Assembly (NCBI RefSeq): GCF_000818015.1
Contig: NZ_CP007511.1
Span: forward strand, 3,819,501-3,883,500
DNA length: 64,000 nucleotides
Direction of reading: 5' to 3'
Source: Stutzerimonas balearica DSM 6083
Lineage (GTDB): Bacteria; Pseudomonadota; Gammaproteobacteria; Pseudomonadales; Pseudomonadaceae
Shown: positions 41,572 through 50,936 of the stretch, piece after piece
How the letters are laid out: the number at the start of each line of letters is the position of its first letter
Position numbering within the stretch: the stretch's first letter is position 1
The notes under the pieces: generated by a model
The model's database searches: none
Seen by the model: the letters and a program-made list of their open reading frames with translations, nothing else
Told to the model about the DNA's origin: nothing
Translations under genes and position numbers: made by a program

Positions 41572-43635
41572 ATGGCCCTGCAGAAGAAAACCATCCGCCT
41601 GCTGATTCTCGAAGACTCGCAGAATGAGGCCGAGCGCCTGGTCAGCCTGTTCCGCAACGCCGGCCAAGCCACGCGCGTGCACCGCCTGACGTCCAGCGAC
41701 GATCTCGCCGAAGCATTGCAGCAGACCTGGGACCTGCTCATCTGCGCCCCGCAGAGCGAAGGCCTGGAGCCGAGTGAAGCGATCGCCGCAATTCGCCGGC
41801 AGGCCAAGGACATTCCGATTGTCCAGCTCACCGAAGGCAACGATGCCGAGGCGATCACCGAAGCCCTGCTGATCGGCGCCCAGGACGCTCTACCCAAGGG
41901 CGAAGACGAATGGCTGTTGCTGGCCGCCAACCGCGAACTCGCCAACCTGGAAGAGCGCCGTGCGCGGCGGGCTGCCGAACTGGCGCTGCGCGAAGCGGAA
42001 AAGCGCTGCCAGCTACTGCTCGACAGCTCGGTAGATGCGATCGCCTACGTCCACGACGGCATGCATATCTATGCCAACCGCGCCTACCTGGAGCTGTTTG
42101 GCTACGACGATAGCGAAGAGCTGGAAGGCATGCCGATGATCGACCTGGTCACCTCCTGTGATCAGGTCCAGTTCAAGACTTTTCTGAAGAACTACCAGAG
42201 CCTCGAGGGCAGCGCAGAGCTGACCTGCAGCGGCACCAAGCTCAGTGGCGAGACGTTCAAGGCCCGCATGCACTTTTCGCCAGCCAGCTACGATGGCGAG
42301 CCCTGCATCCAGGTAGTCATCCGCGCCGAGCAGGACAGCGCCGAGCTGCAGAAACTGCGCGAGGCCAGCAACCAGGATCCGGTCACCGGCCTGCACAACC
42401 GCAACCACTTCCTCGAATTGCTCGATGGCGCGGTCGAACGCGCCGTCAAGGAAGGTCGTGGCGCCAGCCTGGCCTATATCCGTGTCGATCGCTTCGCTGC
42501 GCTACAGGCCGAAATCGGCCTGGCCGATGCCGACCTGTTGCTACGCGAGCTTGCCGAGTCGCTGCGTCGTCACTTCGGCGCCGAAACCCAGCTGGCGCGC
42601 TTCGCCGACGACGTGTTCACCGCCCTGCTCGATCAGCGCACGCCGCAGCAGGTCGAACCGCTGCTGCGCCAGCTGCTCGCGCGGGTCGAGAGTCAGTTAT
42701 TCGAAATCTCCGGCCGCACCGTGCAGACCTCGCTGAGCATCGGCGTCGCCGCGCTCGATGAGAAGACCGCTCGTGCTCAGGACGCCATCGAACGTGCCCA
42801 CCGCTGCGCTGACGAACTCAATGGCAATTCGCTGAAGCTCTACGATCCGGCCGATGAACTCGCGGCCGAAGCCAGCCGCGGCAACCTGCTGGCGATGGTT
42901 CGCCATGCACTGGAAACCAATGGTTTCCGCCTGCTGTTCCAACCGATCATCAGCCTGCGCGGCGACAGCCACGAGCATTACGAGGTACTCCTGCGCCTGC
43001 TCGATCCGCACCAGCAGGAGGTGCCGGCCGCCGAATTCCTCAAGGCCGCCAGCGAAGCCGGCCTGGCCACGCGGATCGACCGCTGGGTGATCCTCAATTC
43101 GATCAAGCTGCTCGCCGAACATCGGGCCAAGGGCCATCGCACCCGGCTGTTCCTCCACCTGACCAGTGCCAGCCTGCAGGACGCCGGACTACTGCCTTGG
43201 CTCGGCGTGGTGCTAAAGGCCGCACGCCTGCCGGCCGACGCGCTGGTATTCGAGCTTTCCGAGCCGGACGCCATTGCCTACCTGAGCACCGCAAAAGCGC
43301 TCAACCAGGGGCTGGCCGAGCTCGGCTGCAAGCTGGCCATCGCCAATTTCGGCTGTGCGCTCAACCCGTTCAACACGCTGAAGCATCTGGCCGCAGAGTA
43401 CGTCAAGGTCGACGGTTCCTATACCCAGGACCTCAGCCGCCAGGAAAACCAGGAAGCGCTCCGGACGCTGCTGGCCGAACTGCACGAGCAGAAGCGCCTG
43501 AGCATTGTCCCCTTCGTCGAGAGCGCCACCGTGCTGGCCACACTGTGGCAGGCCGGCGTCAGTTACATCCAGGGCCACTACCTGCAGGGCCCGAGCCAGT
43601 CGATGGACTACGACTTCTCCTCCGACGAAAGCTGA
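41572..43635 (+). CDS. fimX: FimX-type c-di-GMP effector
   Basis: A 687-aa protein with a receiver-like domain (about 1-125), PAS domain (about 145-260), degenerate GGDEF (about 270-430; FADDV at 344-348 replaces GGDEF) and degenerate EAL domain (about 440-680; E471-V-L replaces EAL, and ANFGCAL replaces the DDFGTGYS signature). Loss of both catalytic motifs with retention of the EAL fold matches FimX, a high-affinity c-di-GMP receptor that localises to the pole and promotes type IV pilus assembly. It starts 61 bases after the PilZ-like gene. Confidence 0.92.
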   Translation: MALQKKTIRLLILEDSQNEAERLVSLFRNAGQATRVHRLTSSDDLAEALQQTWDLLICAPQSEGLEPSEAIAAIRRQAKDIPIVQLTEGNDAEAITEALLIGAQDALPKGEDEWLLLAANRELANLEERRARRAAELALREAEKRCQLLLDSSVDAIAYVHDGMHIYANRAYLELFGYDDSEELEGMPMIDLVTSCDQVQFKTFLKNYQSLEGSAELTCSGTKLSGETFKARMHFSPASYDGEPCIQVVIRAEQDSAELQKLREASNQDPVTGLHNRNHFLELLDGAVERAVKEGRGASLAYIRVDRFAALQAEIGLADADLLLRELAESLRRHFGAETQLARFADDVFTALLDQRTPQQVEPLLRQLLARVESQLFEISGRTVQTSLSIGVAALDEKTARAQDAIERAHRCADELNGNSLKLYDPADELAAEASRGNLLAMVRHALETNGFRLLFQPIISLRGDSHEHYEVLLRLLDPHQQEVPAAEFLKAASEAGLATRIDRWVILNSIKLLAEHRAKGHRTRLFLHLTSASLQDAGLLPWLGVVLKAARLPADALVFELSEPDAIAYLSTAKALNQGLAELGCKLAIANFGCALNPFNTLKHLAAEYVKVDGSYTQDLSRQENQEALRTLLAELHEQKRLSIVPFVESATVLATLWQAGVSYIQGHYLQGPSQSMDYDFSSDES

Positions 43636-43685
43636 GCCGTTCCGGCAACGTTGACCGGGATCAGCCAACCGTCATCTGGCTCGAC

Positions 43686-43691
43686 TAGAGT
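43686..43691 (+). promoter_or_regulatory. -10-like box before the alcohol dehydrogenase gene
   Basis: TAGAGT, 41 bases before the GTG start. TTGACC at 43651 is too far away to be its -35. Confidence 0.35.
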
Positions 43692-43726
43692 GTGCAGAGC
43701 TTCGCCGCACTCTGGAGGAAACCGCC

Positions 43727-44800
43727 GTGGTCATGATGAGAGCCGCCGTCTTCGTCGAGCCGGGTCGTATCGAACTGCAGGACAAGCCGATCCCCGAGAT
43801 CGGACCCAACGATGCGCTGCTGCGCATCACCACCACCACCATCTGCGGCACCGACGTGCACATCCTCAAGGGCGAATATCCCGTCGCCCCGGGGCTCACG
43901 ATCGGCCACGAGCCCGTGGGCATCATCGAAAAAATCGGCGCCAACGTGCAGGGCTATCGCGAAGGCCAGCGAGTCATTGCCGGCGCCATCTGCCCGAGCT
44001 TCACCTCCTACGCCTGCCAGGACGGCGTGCCCTCGCAGGACGGCGGCTGCAGCTGCCACGGCTACAAGCCGATGGGCGGCTGGCGCTTCGGCAATACCAT
44101 CGATGGCACCCAGGCCGAATACGTGCTTGTGCCCGATGCCCAGGCCAACCTGGCACCGGTGCCGGATGGTCTGAGCGACGAGCAGGTGCTGATGTGTCCG
44201 GACATCATGTCCACCGGTTTCGCCGGGGCGGAAGCCGCGAACATCAGGATCGGCGACATCGTGGTGATCTTCGCGCAGGGCCCGATCGGGCTCTGCGCCA
44301 CCGCGGGCGCAAAGCTGCGCGGTGCGAGCACCATCATCGCCGTCGACGGCGTCGATGCGCGACTGGACATCGCCCGCCAGATGGGCGCCGATGTCACCCT
44401 GAACTTCCGCAACGTCGACGTGGTGGACGAGGTCATGAAGCTGACCGGCGGCCGCGGGGTGGATGCTTCGATCGAGGCCCTCGGCCTGCAGAGCACCTTC
44501 GAAAGCGCGCTGCGGGTGCTCAAGCCGGGCGGCACCCTGTCGAGCCTGGGCGTGTATTCCAGCGACCTGACGATCCCGTTGGGCGCGTTCCATGCCGGCC
44601 TTGGCGACCATCGGATCGTCACCTCGCTGTGCCCCGGCGGCAAGGAGCGGATGCGCCGGCTGATCAACGTGGTCGAGTCCGGCCGGGTCGACCTCAGCCC
44701 GCTGGTGACGCATCACTATGCGCTGAACGATATCGAGCAGGCCTACGACCTGTTCGCCCATCAGCGCGACGGGGTACTCAAGGTCGCGATCAAACCCTGA
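43727..44800 (+). CDS. Zinc-dependent alcohol dehydrogenase (secondary-ADH type)
   Basis: A 357-aa medium-chain dehydrogenase. Catalytic zinc ligands are C40, H61-E62 and D159 (CPDIMSTGF), the Cys-His-Asp set of the Thermoanaerobacter/Clostridium secondary alcohol dehydrogenase group; the GGWRFGN and DGTQAEY segments also fit it. The nucleotide-binding turn is AQGPIG, and the acidic AVDG end of beta-2 suggests NAD over NADP. The structural-zinc four-Cys lobe is not complete. GTG 43727 has GGAGGAA six bases upstream; ATG 43733 or 43736 are alternatives. The gene sits alone between fimX and serB. Confidence 0.88.
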   Translation: MVMMRAAVFVEPGRIELQDKPIPEIGPNDALLRITTTTICGTDVHILKGEYPVAPGLTIGHEPVGIIEKIGANVQGYREGQRVIAGAICPSFTSYACQDGVPSQDGGCSCHGYKPMGGWRFGNTIDGTQAEYVLVPDAQANLAPVPDGLSDEQVLMCPDIMSTGFAGAEAANIRIGDIVVIFAQGPIGLCATAGAKLRGASTIIAVDGVDARLDIARQMGADVTLNFRNVDVVDEVMKLTGGRGVDASIEALGLQSTFESALRVLKPGGTLSSLGVYSSDLTIPLGAFHAGLGDHRIVTSLCPGGKERMRRLINVVESGRVDLSPLVTHHYALNDIEQAYDLFAHQRDGVLKVAIKP

Positions 44801-44842
44801 ACACGGACAGCCCGGTCGGCGAGGAGCCGGGCTGCCCGGCCT

Positions 44843-46057
44843 TCACTCCAGGCCTTCGCGGTCGCGAAAGCCGAGCAGGTAGAGAATGCCGTCCAGGCCG
44901 AGCGTGGAAATCGCCTGCTTGGCCGACTGCTTGACCAGTGGCTTGGCACGGAACGCGACGCCGAGCCCGGCGAGCCCGAGCATCGGCAGGTCGTTGGCGC
45001 CATCGCCGACAGCGATCGTCTGCTCCAGGCACAAGCCTTCCCGCTCGGCCAACTCGCGCAGCAGGTCGGCCTTGCGCTGGGCATCGACGATCGGCTCGAC
45101 GGCAACGCCGGTAAGCTTTCCGTTCTCGATCTGCAGCTCATTGGCGAACACGTAGTCGATACCGAGCCGCGCCTGCAGCTGTCGGGCGAAATAGCTGAAG
45201 CCACCGGAAAGGATCGCGGTCTTGTAGCCCAGACGCTTGAGTTCGGCGAACAGCACCTCGGCGCCTTCGGTCAGCCGCAGGCTCGCACCGATCTCGGCCA
45301 GCACCGTTTCGGACAGCCCTTCGAGCAGCGCCAGGCGCTCCTTGAAGCTGGCACGGAAGTCCAGTTCGCCACGCATCGCGCGCTCGGTGATCTCCGAGAC
45401 CTTGTCGCCGACGCCGGCGGCCTTGGCCAGCTCGTCGATCACCTCGGCCTCGATCAGCGTCGAATCCATGTCGAACACGGCCAGACGCCGATTGCGTCGA
45501 TACACCGAGTCGCGCTGGAAGGCGATGTCGACGTTCAGCTCCTGCGCGACGCTGAGGAATTCGGCGCGCAGCGCCGCGGTGTCCTCCGGCTCGCCGCGCA
45601 CGGAGAACTCGATGCAGCCCTTGCCGCTCTCGTCGGGAAGCCCCAGGGGGCGCCGTCCGGAGAGGCGGTCGATATGGTCGATGTTCAACCCGTACTTGGC
45701 GGTAATGGTGCTGACACGGTGCAGCTGCTCGGCCGTGACCTTGCGCGTCAGCAGCGTCACGATATGCCGCGGCTTGCCCTGACCGGCGACCCACTGCTCG
45801 TAGTCGGCTTCGGCAACCGGCGTGAAGCGCACCTGCTGGTCATGCTTGTAGGCGGTGAACAACACGTCCTTGAGCACCCCGGAGGCGGCTTCGGTGGCGG
45901 GAATCTCGACCAGAATGCCGAAAGACAGGGTGTCGTGGATCACGGCCTGGCCGATGTCGAGAATGTTCACCCCATCCTGCGCCAGCACGCCGGTGATGGC
46001 GGCGGTCAGGCCCGGACGGTCCTCGCCGGTGATGTTGATCAGGACGATATCGCGCAA
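44843..46057 (-). CDS. serB: Phosphoserine phosphatase SerB
   Basis: A 404-aa enzyme for the last step of serine synthesis. Two ACT-like regulatory domains (about 1-85 and 95-180) precede a HAD phosphatase domain with D196-x-D198 in VFDMDSTLIEAEVIDELA, and the downstream GDGANDLPML motif. The start is TTG with GGGGAG seven bases upstream; the resulting N-terminus RDIVLINITGEDRPGL matches the family. It diverges from the Smp/YtjB-type gene, the same arrangement as serB-smp in enterobacteria. Confidence 0.95.
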   Translation of the reverse strand: MRDIVLINITGEDRPGLTAAITGVLAQDGVNILDIGQAVIHDTLSFGILVEIPATEAASGVLKDVLFTAYKHDQQVRFTPVAEADYEQWVAGQGKPRHIVTLLTRKVTAEQLHRVSTITAKYGLNIDHIDRLSGRRPLGLPDESGKGCIEFSVRGEPEDTAALRAEFLSVAQELNVDIAFQRDSVYRRNRRLAVFDMDSTLIEAEVIDELAKAAGVGDKVSEITERAMRGELDFRASFKERLALLEGLSETVLAEIGASLRLTEGAEVLFAELKRLGYKTAILSGGFSYFARQLQARLGIDYVFANELQIENGKLTGVAVEPIVDAQRKADLLRELAEREGLCLEQTIAVGDGANDLPMLGLAGLGVAFRAKPLVKQSAKQAISTLGLDGILYLLGFRDREGLE

Positions 46058-46087
46058 GGCGCAGCTCCCCTAGCAAATTAGGCCGGC

Positions 46088-46093
46088 ATTCTA
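46088..46093 (-). promoter_or_regulatory. -10 box of serB
   Basis: TAGAAT on the minus strand, 36 bases before the serB TTG. Confidence 0.4.
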
Positions 46094-46177
46094 CATCAAG
46101 GCCTCGCACCGACGCGCCCTGCCCGCGCAATGCCGACGCCAGCGAACAGACTTTTCGTCAGCCGCCGACGCCAGACC

Positions 46178-46206
46178 TTCAACGCCCTGCAGGCTTTCCC
46201 TATACT
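46178..46206 (+). promoter_or_regulatory. Promoter of the Smp-type gene
   Basis: TTCAAC (46178-46183), 17 bases, TATACT (46201-46206) followed by GCGCGG. The -10 is 42 bases before the GTG. Confidence 0.45.
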
Positions 46207-46242
46207 GCGCGGCAATTTCCCTTCGAGAAGAGCCGCGCCCCT

Positions 46243-47778
46243 GTGAACCGGCCCGCGTCCGTCAAGCCTGACAATTTCTTCCTGCTGCTCTACCGCGCCA
46301 TCCGCCAGCACCGTGTGCCGCTGGTGCTGCGCATTGCCGCGCACACGCTGCTGCTCGTTGTTCTGGCGCTGGTCATCTATTCCTGGGTCATCGGCATGCA
46401 GTTCAAGCACGCCATGGAGCAGCAGGCCGATGCCCTCGGCCAGAGCCTGGTGACCCAGACCGCGGCATCGGCCACCGACCTGCTGGTGGCCAACGACATC
46501 CTCAGCCTCAATGTGCTGCTCAGCAACCTGGTGAAAAACCCGCTGGTCGCGCATGCAGCGATCTACAGCGTGGACAACCGTGTGCTGGCCGAGTCCGGCT
46601 CGCGGCCGCAGCACAACCTGCTCGGCGAGGACCGCGGCCTCTATTCGACTCCGATCAGCTTTCAGGAGGTGATCGCCGGGCACCTGCGCATCAGCCTGGA
46701 CATGACCCAGTTCCAACAGCCGATGACGATCAGCCTGCAGAGCATGGGGTTGCTCAGCCTGATCCTGCTGGCCTTGGCGCTGAGCCTGAGCATGCGCCTG
46801 GGGCGCCAGCTGTCGATGCCTCTGATGCAGCTGCGCCTTTGGCTGCGTGATCCCGACGATCCCGCGCCGGGGGCCGGCCGCCAGGACGAGATCGGCGACC
46901 TGGCGCGCCAGCTGCAGGCACGCCTGGTACCGGAAAAGCCGGAACCCGAGCCGGAAATCGACCTGGGCGACATGCTCGAGGAGTTCGACGCCGAACCGCC
47001 AGTCCAGCAGTCGACGGCAGCTGCACCGGCCAGCGCATCCCGCCAGGCGTTTGCGGACCTCGACGAGGACGACGAGCCGCCGCTGTCCGCGCGCGATCGT
47101 TTCAGTGCCGACGAGGAGGACGACTTCGATCCGTTCGCCGAGCAAACCCCCAGTGCGCCGGCACCTGCGTCGGTGCCGCCTGCGGTCGCTGCAACGCCGG
47201 CCCGCAGCGCCGTGCTGGCCATTCAGCTCGGCGCCCAGGAGCAGTTGCGCCGCCTGCCGCGCGAACGTCTGACCGACCTTCTGCAGCGCTACCGCGACTG
47301 CCTGCAGCAAGCCGCCACGCTCTACCAGGCCGAGCTGCACACACTGAACGACGGCAGCAGCCTGATGCTGTTCCACAGCCAGGACGACGAGCAGAATTAC
47401 CTGACGCACGCGGTTTGCTGCGGCGAGCTGATGCGCGCGCTGGGACATGCGCTGCAGATCGAGGTCGCCGATAGCGGCATGACGCTGCAGCTGCACCTGG
47501 GCCTGACAACCGGTGAAGGACTGGTCGACCTGGGCCAGGGCGAACTGCTACTCAGCGAGGCGGCGCAGGCCGCGCTGGACCTGGCGCAGCACAGCCGCAA
47601 TCTGGTGCTGGTCGAGCGCTCGATCGGCGACGATTCACTGATTCGCCAGCGGGCGCGGATCCGCCCGATTGCCAGCCCGGAAGGGGCCTGCTGCGTCGAG
47701 CGCCTGCTCGACCCCTACCCCTCGCTGCTGGAGCGCCAACTGGCGCGCATGCACGAGCTGCGCAACCGTCACGCCTGA
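46243..47778 (+). CDS. Smp/YtjB (AhpA) family membrane protein with cyclase-like domain
   Basis: A 511-aa inner-membrane protein. Helix 1 (about 28-50) and helix 2 (about 166-186) flank a periplasmic SMP_2-type domain (about 55-160, with ILSLNVLLSNLVKNPLVAHAAIYSVDN). A cytoplasmic HAMP-like piece, a very acidic Pro/Glu/Asp-rich linker (about 225-310) and a C-terminal class III cyclase-like domain (about 325-500; AVLAIQL at one end, LHLGLTTGEGLVDL at the other) follow. Catalytic metal Asp residues of true cyclases are not obvious. The enterobacterial Smp lacks the C-terminal domain as I recall. GTG start; Shine-Dalgarno weak. Confidence 0.8.
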   Translation: MNRPASVKPDNFFLLLYRAIRQHRVPLVLRIAAHTLLLVVLALVIYSWVIGMQFKHAMEQQADALGQSLVTQTAASATDLLVANDILSLNVLLSNLVKNPLVAHAAIYSVDNRVLAESGSRPQHNLLGEDRGLYSTPISFQEVIAGHLRISLDMTQFQQPMTISLQSMGLLSLILLALALSLSMRLGRQLSMPLMQLRLWLRDPDDPAPGAGRQDEIGDLARQLQARLVPEKPEPEPEIDLGDMLEEFDAEPPVQQSTAAAPASASRQAFADLDEDDEPPLSARDRFSADEEDDFDPFAEQTPSAPAPASVPPAVAATPARSAVLAIQLGAQEQLRRLPRERLTDLLQRYRDCLQQAATLYQAELHTLNDGSSLMLFHSQDDEQNYLTHAVCCGELMRALGHALQIEVADSGMTLQLHLGLTTGEGLVDLGQGELLLSEAAQAALDLAQHSRNLVLVERSIGDDSLIRQRARIRPIASPEGACCVERLLDPYPSLLERQLARMHELRNRHA

Positions 47779-47798
47779 GAGTGACGGGGCAGCGAGCC

Positions 47799-47838
47799 GC
47801 GCAAACGGTTTTGCGCCGCCCTGGTGATCATCGGGCGG
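47799..47838. other. Double hairpin between convergent genes
   Basis: GCGCAAA-CGGT-TTTGCGC (47799-47816) is a perfect stem-loop; CCGCCC (47816-47821) and GGGCGG (47833-47838) form a second. They lie between the Smp-type gene and the PqiC-like gene and may end both transcripts. Confidence 0.5.
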
Positions 47839-47843
47839 CGGGC

Positions 47844-48551
47844 TTAGAAGCGGAACACTTCCATATCGGTACGCAGCGGCTCCAGCGCCTTTAGTCGTGG
47901 CGCCTCCGGCTCGCTGCGCTTGGGCGCCTTCACCGTCGTCTTGGCGGCGTTGCGTGCGACGAGCACCGGCTCGATCGCCTCGGCGAGCATGACGCTCAGG
48001 CGCTGTAGCAACCGGCTCTGCGCCTGCACCTGATCGGTGATGCTGCCCTGATGTGCTTCCTGCAAGCGCACCAGGCGACTGCCCTGGCGCTTGCCGTGCT
48101 CATCGAGCAGCCGCCATTGCGCCTCCAGCACCGCAGGATGCTGCGGGCCGGAGTCCAGGCGCGTGATGGCCAGCTCGATCTGTACATCGGCAACGAAGCC
48201 TTCGCTGGCTGGTGCAGACTCGATCTTCTGGGTCTTCAGCTGGGTAGCCAGCTGCCGCATCAGCAGTTGGTCGACGTCTTCCTTGAGGCTGCCGGCCCAA
48301 CGGGCTTGCTGCGGGTCGGCGGCGATGCTGCCATCGGGCAGGCGCTGCAGCAGCGCATCGCGCTGCAGGTAGTCGGCCACGCTGACCGGCCCGAGCAGCA
48401 CGGCCACACCGCCCTCCTGTTCGGGCATCTCGGCCACACCATTGTCGAGCCGGTACAGCGGCAGCGGCTGCTGGGCGACACAACCGACCAGTGCGGTGCT
48501 GGCCAGCAGCAGAACGAGGGGGAAACGCAGCACGTTGTTCATTACCTTCAT
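47844..48551 (-). CDS. PqiC-like ABC transport auxiliary lipoprotein
   Basis: A 235-aa lipoprotein (lipobox LVGC, C24) of the PqiC/YmbA family, which accompanies MCE-type lipid transport systems at the outer membrane. The order PLYRLDNG, then VAVLLGPVSVADYLQRDALLQRLPDG, then RWAGSLKEDVDQLL is typical: the DxAxxLxR-type and W-x-x-x-LxxD blocks. No pqiA, pqiB or mlaD gene is in view, so this copy is isolated. Start choice is uncertain: ATG 48551 gives a normal signal peptide; ATG 48542 and GTG 48566 are possible. The C-terminal 40 residues are basic and low in complexity. Confidence 0.8.
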   Translation of the reverse strand: MKVMNNVLRFPLVLLLASTALVGCVAQQPLPLYRLDNGVAEMPEQEGGVAVLLGPVSVADYLQRDALLQRLPDGSIAADPQQARWAGSLKEDVDQLLMRQLATQLKTQKIESAPASEGFVADVQIELAITRLDSGPQHPAVLEAQWRLLDEHGKRQGSRLVRLQEAHQGSITDQVQAQSRLLQRLSVMLAEAIEPVLVARNAAKTTVKAPKRSEPEAPRLKALEPLRTDMEVFRF

Positions 48552-48686
48552 GACGTTCAGGGCCACGCCTGTCTGAGTCGTTCAGCACGCAGCGACCAGG
48601 CGCCGTGGCCGGTCGCAACGTTGGAAAGGCGGGTATCTTCCGTTAATCGGCGCCCGGGTTCCAGCGTGAATTTGGCTCGACCTGTG

Positions 48687-50936
48687 TCAGCTTTCCACAC
48701 GCAGCCCATCGACCCGCTGGAAGCCGCGTGGCAGCTTGTTGCCGCGCCGGCCGCGCTCGCCCTTGTAATGTTCCAGGTCTTCGGCCCGCAGCGACAGGGT
48801 GCGCTTGCCGGCCTGCAGCACCAGGGTCGCGCCGTCAGGCAGCACTGCCAGATCGACCAGATATTCCTCGCGACTGGCCACGCGATCGCCGGGGATGCCG
48901 ATGATCTTGTTGCCCTTGCCCTTGGCCAGCTGCGGCAGATCCCGCACCGGGAACACCAGCAGACGCCCTTCGGTGGTGACCGCCGCCAGCCAGTCCTGGT
49001 CGAGGCTACCCAATGGGCGCGGCGCGACGACCCGAGCGCCGTTCGGCAAGGACAGCAGCGCCTTGCCGGCCTTGTTCTTGGCCTGCAGATCGTCGCCCTT
49101 GACCACGAAGCCATAGCCCGCGTCGGAAGCAATCACGTAGAGCGCCTCATCCTCGGGCAGCAGCACGCACTCGAAGCTCGCCCCCGGCGGCGGGGTCAGC
49201 CGGCCGGTGAGCGGCTCGCCCTGGCCCCGCGCCGAAGGCAGCGAGTGCGCCGCCAGCGAGTAGCTGCGCCCGGTCGAGTCGATGAACACGGCGAACTGAT
49301 TCGAGCGCCCGGCGGCGGCCGCCTTGAAGCCGTCCCCGGCCTTGTAGGAAAGCCCCGCGGCATCGATATCGTGACCCTTGGCGCAGCGCGCCCAACCCTT
49401 CTCGGAGATCACCACGGTGACCGGTTCGGACGGCAGCAGCTCGTTCTCCGACAGGGCACGCGCCTCGGCGCGCTCGACGATCGGCGAACGCCGTGCATCG
49501 CCATAGGTCTCGGCATCCTCGAGCAGTTCCTTGCGCACCAGCCTTTTCAGCTTGGCGTCGCTGGAGAGCAGGGCCAGCAGGCGCTCGCGCTCCTTGGCCA
49601 GCTCGTCCTGCTCACCACGGATTTTCATTTCCTCCAGCCGCGCCAGCTGGCGCAGGCGGGTGTCGAGAATGTAGTCGGCCTGCAGCTCGGAGAGCTCGAA
49701 GCGCGCCATCAGCACCGGCTTGGGCTGGTCCTCGGTACGGATGATGTGAATCACCTCGTCGAGGTTGAGGAAGGCCACCAGCAGGCCTTCCAACAGGTGC
49801 AGGCGCCTCTCCACCTTGTCCAGTCGATACTGCAGGCGACGACGCACGGTGCCGATGCGGTAGGTCAGCCATTCGCCGAGCAGGACCTTGAGATTCTTCA
49901 CCTGCGGCCGACCATCGAGGCCGATGACGTTGGTATTGACGCGGTAGCTGGACTCCAGGTCGGTGGTGGCGAACAGGTGCTGCATCAGCTCGTCGGCGTT
50001 GACCCGGTTCGAGCGCGGAATAATCACGATGCGGCAGGGGTTCTCGTGGTCCGACTCATCACGCAGGTCGGCGACCATCGGCAATTTCTTGGCCTGCATC
50101 TGCGCGGCGATCTGTTCGAGCACCTTGGCGCCCGAAACCTGGTGCGGCAGCGCGGTAACCACCACGTCGCCATCCTCGACGCGATAGACCGCGCGCATGC
50201 GCACCGAGCCACGGCCGCTCTCGTACATCTTCAGCAGGTCGGCGCGCGGCGTGACGACTTCCGCCTCGGTGGGGAAATCCGGGCCGAGGATATGCTCGCA
50301 AAGCTGCTCGACGGTGGCGTTCGGCTCGTCGAGCAGGCGCACGCAGGCGGCGGCCACTTCGCGCAGGTTGTGCGGCGGCACGTCGGTGGCCATGCCCACG
50401 GCGATGCCGGTGGTGCCATTCAGCAACAGGTTGGGCAGCCGCGCCGGCAACGTGGCGGGCTCCTCCAGCGTGCCATCGAAGTTCGGCACCCAGTCGACCG
50501 TGCCCTGCCCGAGTTCCGACAGCAGCACCTCGGAATAGCGCGACAGGCGCGCCTCGGTGTAGCGCATCGCGGCAAACGACTTGGGATCGTCGGGCGCGCC
50601 CCAGTTGCCCTGGCCATCGACCAGCGTGTAGCGGTAGGAGAACGGCTGGGCCATCAGCACCATGGCTTCGTAGCAGGCCGAGTCGCCATGCGGGTGGAAC
50701 TTGCCGAGCACGTCGCCGACGGTGCGCGCCGACTTCTTGTGCTTGGCATCGGCCGAGAGCCCGAGCTCGCTCATGGCGTAGACGATTCGCCGCTGGACGG
50801 GCTTCAGACCGTCGCCGATGTGCGGCAACGCGCGATCCATGATCACGTACATGGAATAGTTGAGATAGGCCTGTTCGGTGAACTCGGCGAGGGAGCGGCG
50901 CTCCACGCCTTCCAGGCTCAAGAGGGATTCGCTCAT
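48687..50936 (-). CDS. parC: DNA topoisomerase IV subunit A
   Basis: A 749-aa type IIA topoisomerase subunit that decatenates daughter chromosomes with ParE. The winged-helix/tower region carries the catalytic tyrosine in [11 protein letters not shown] (about residue 126), and the quinolone-determining stretch [10 protein letters not shown] keeps S86 and E90, the residues usually changed in resistance, so this copy looks wild type. A diverged C-terminal pinwheel follows about residue 490. The ATG overlaps the stop of the retropepsin-like gene by four bases. Confidence 0.97.
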   Translation of the reverse strand: MSESLLSLEGVERRSLAEFTEQAYLNYSMYVIMDRALPHIGDGLKPVQRRIVYAMSELGLSADAKHKKSARTVGDVLGKFHPHGDSACYEAMVLMAQPFSYRYTLVDGQGNWGAPDDPKSFAAMRYTEARLSRYSEVLLSELGQGTVDWVPNFDGTLEEPATLPARLPNLLLNGTTGIAVGMATDVPPHNLREVAAACVRLLDEPNATVEQLCEHILGPDFPTEAEVVTPRADLLKMYESGRGSVRMRAVYRVEDGDVVVTALPHQVSGAKVLEQIAAQMQAKKLPMVADLRDESDHENPCRIVIIPRSNRVNADELMQHLFATTDLESSYRVNTNVIGLDGRPQVKNLKVLLGEWLTYRIGTVRRRLQYRLDKVERRLHLLEGLLVAFLNLDEVIHIIRTEDQPKPVLMARFELSELQADYILDTRLRQLARLEEMKIRGEQDELAKERERLLALLSSDAKLKRLVRKELLEDAETYGDARRSPIVERAEARALSENELLPSEPVTVVISEKGWARCAKGHDIDAAGLSYKAGDGFKAAAAGRSNQFAVFIDSTGRSYSLAAHSLPSARGQGEPLTGRLTPPPGASFECVLLPEDEALYVIASDAGYGFVVKGDDLQAKNKAGKALLSLPNGARVVAPRPLGSLDQDWLAAVTTEGRLLVFPVRDLPQLAKGKGNKIIGIPGDRVASREEYLVDLAVLPDGATLVLQAGKRTLSLRAEDLEHYKGERGRRGNKLPRGFQRVDGLRVES

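Noticed and set aside
41572..43635. Active diguanylate cyclase/phosphodiesterase
   Set aside because: GGDEF is replaced by FADDV and EAL by EVL with loss of the DDFG signature, so the protein is read as the FimX-type receptor instead.
43651..43691. TTGACC with TAGAGT as a full promoter for the alcohol dehydrogenase
   Set aside because: The spacer is 29 bases, far outside the 16-18 range.
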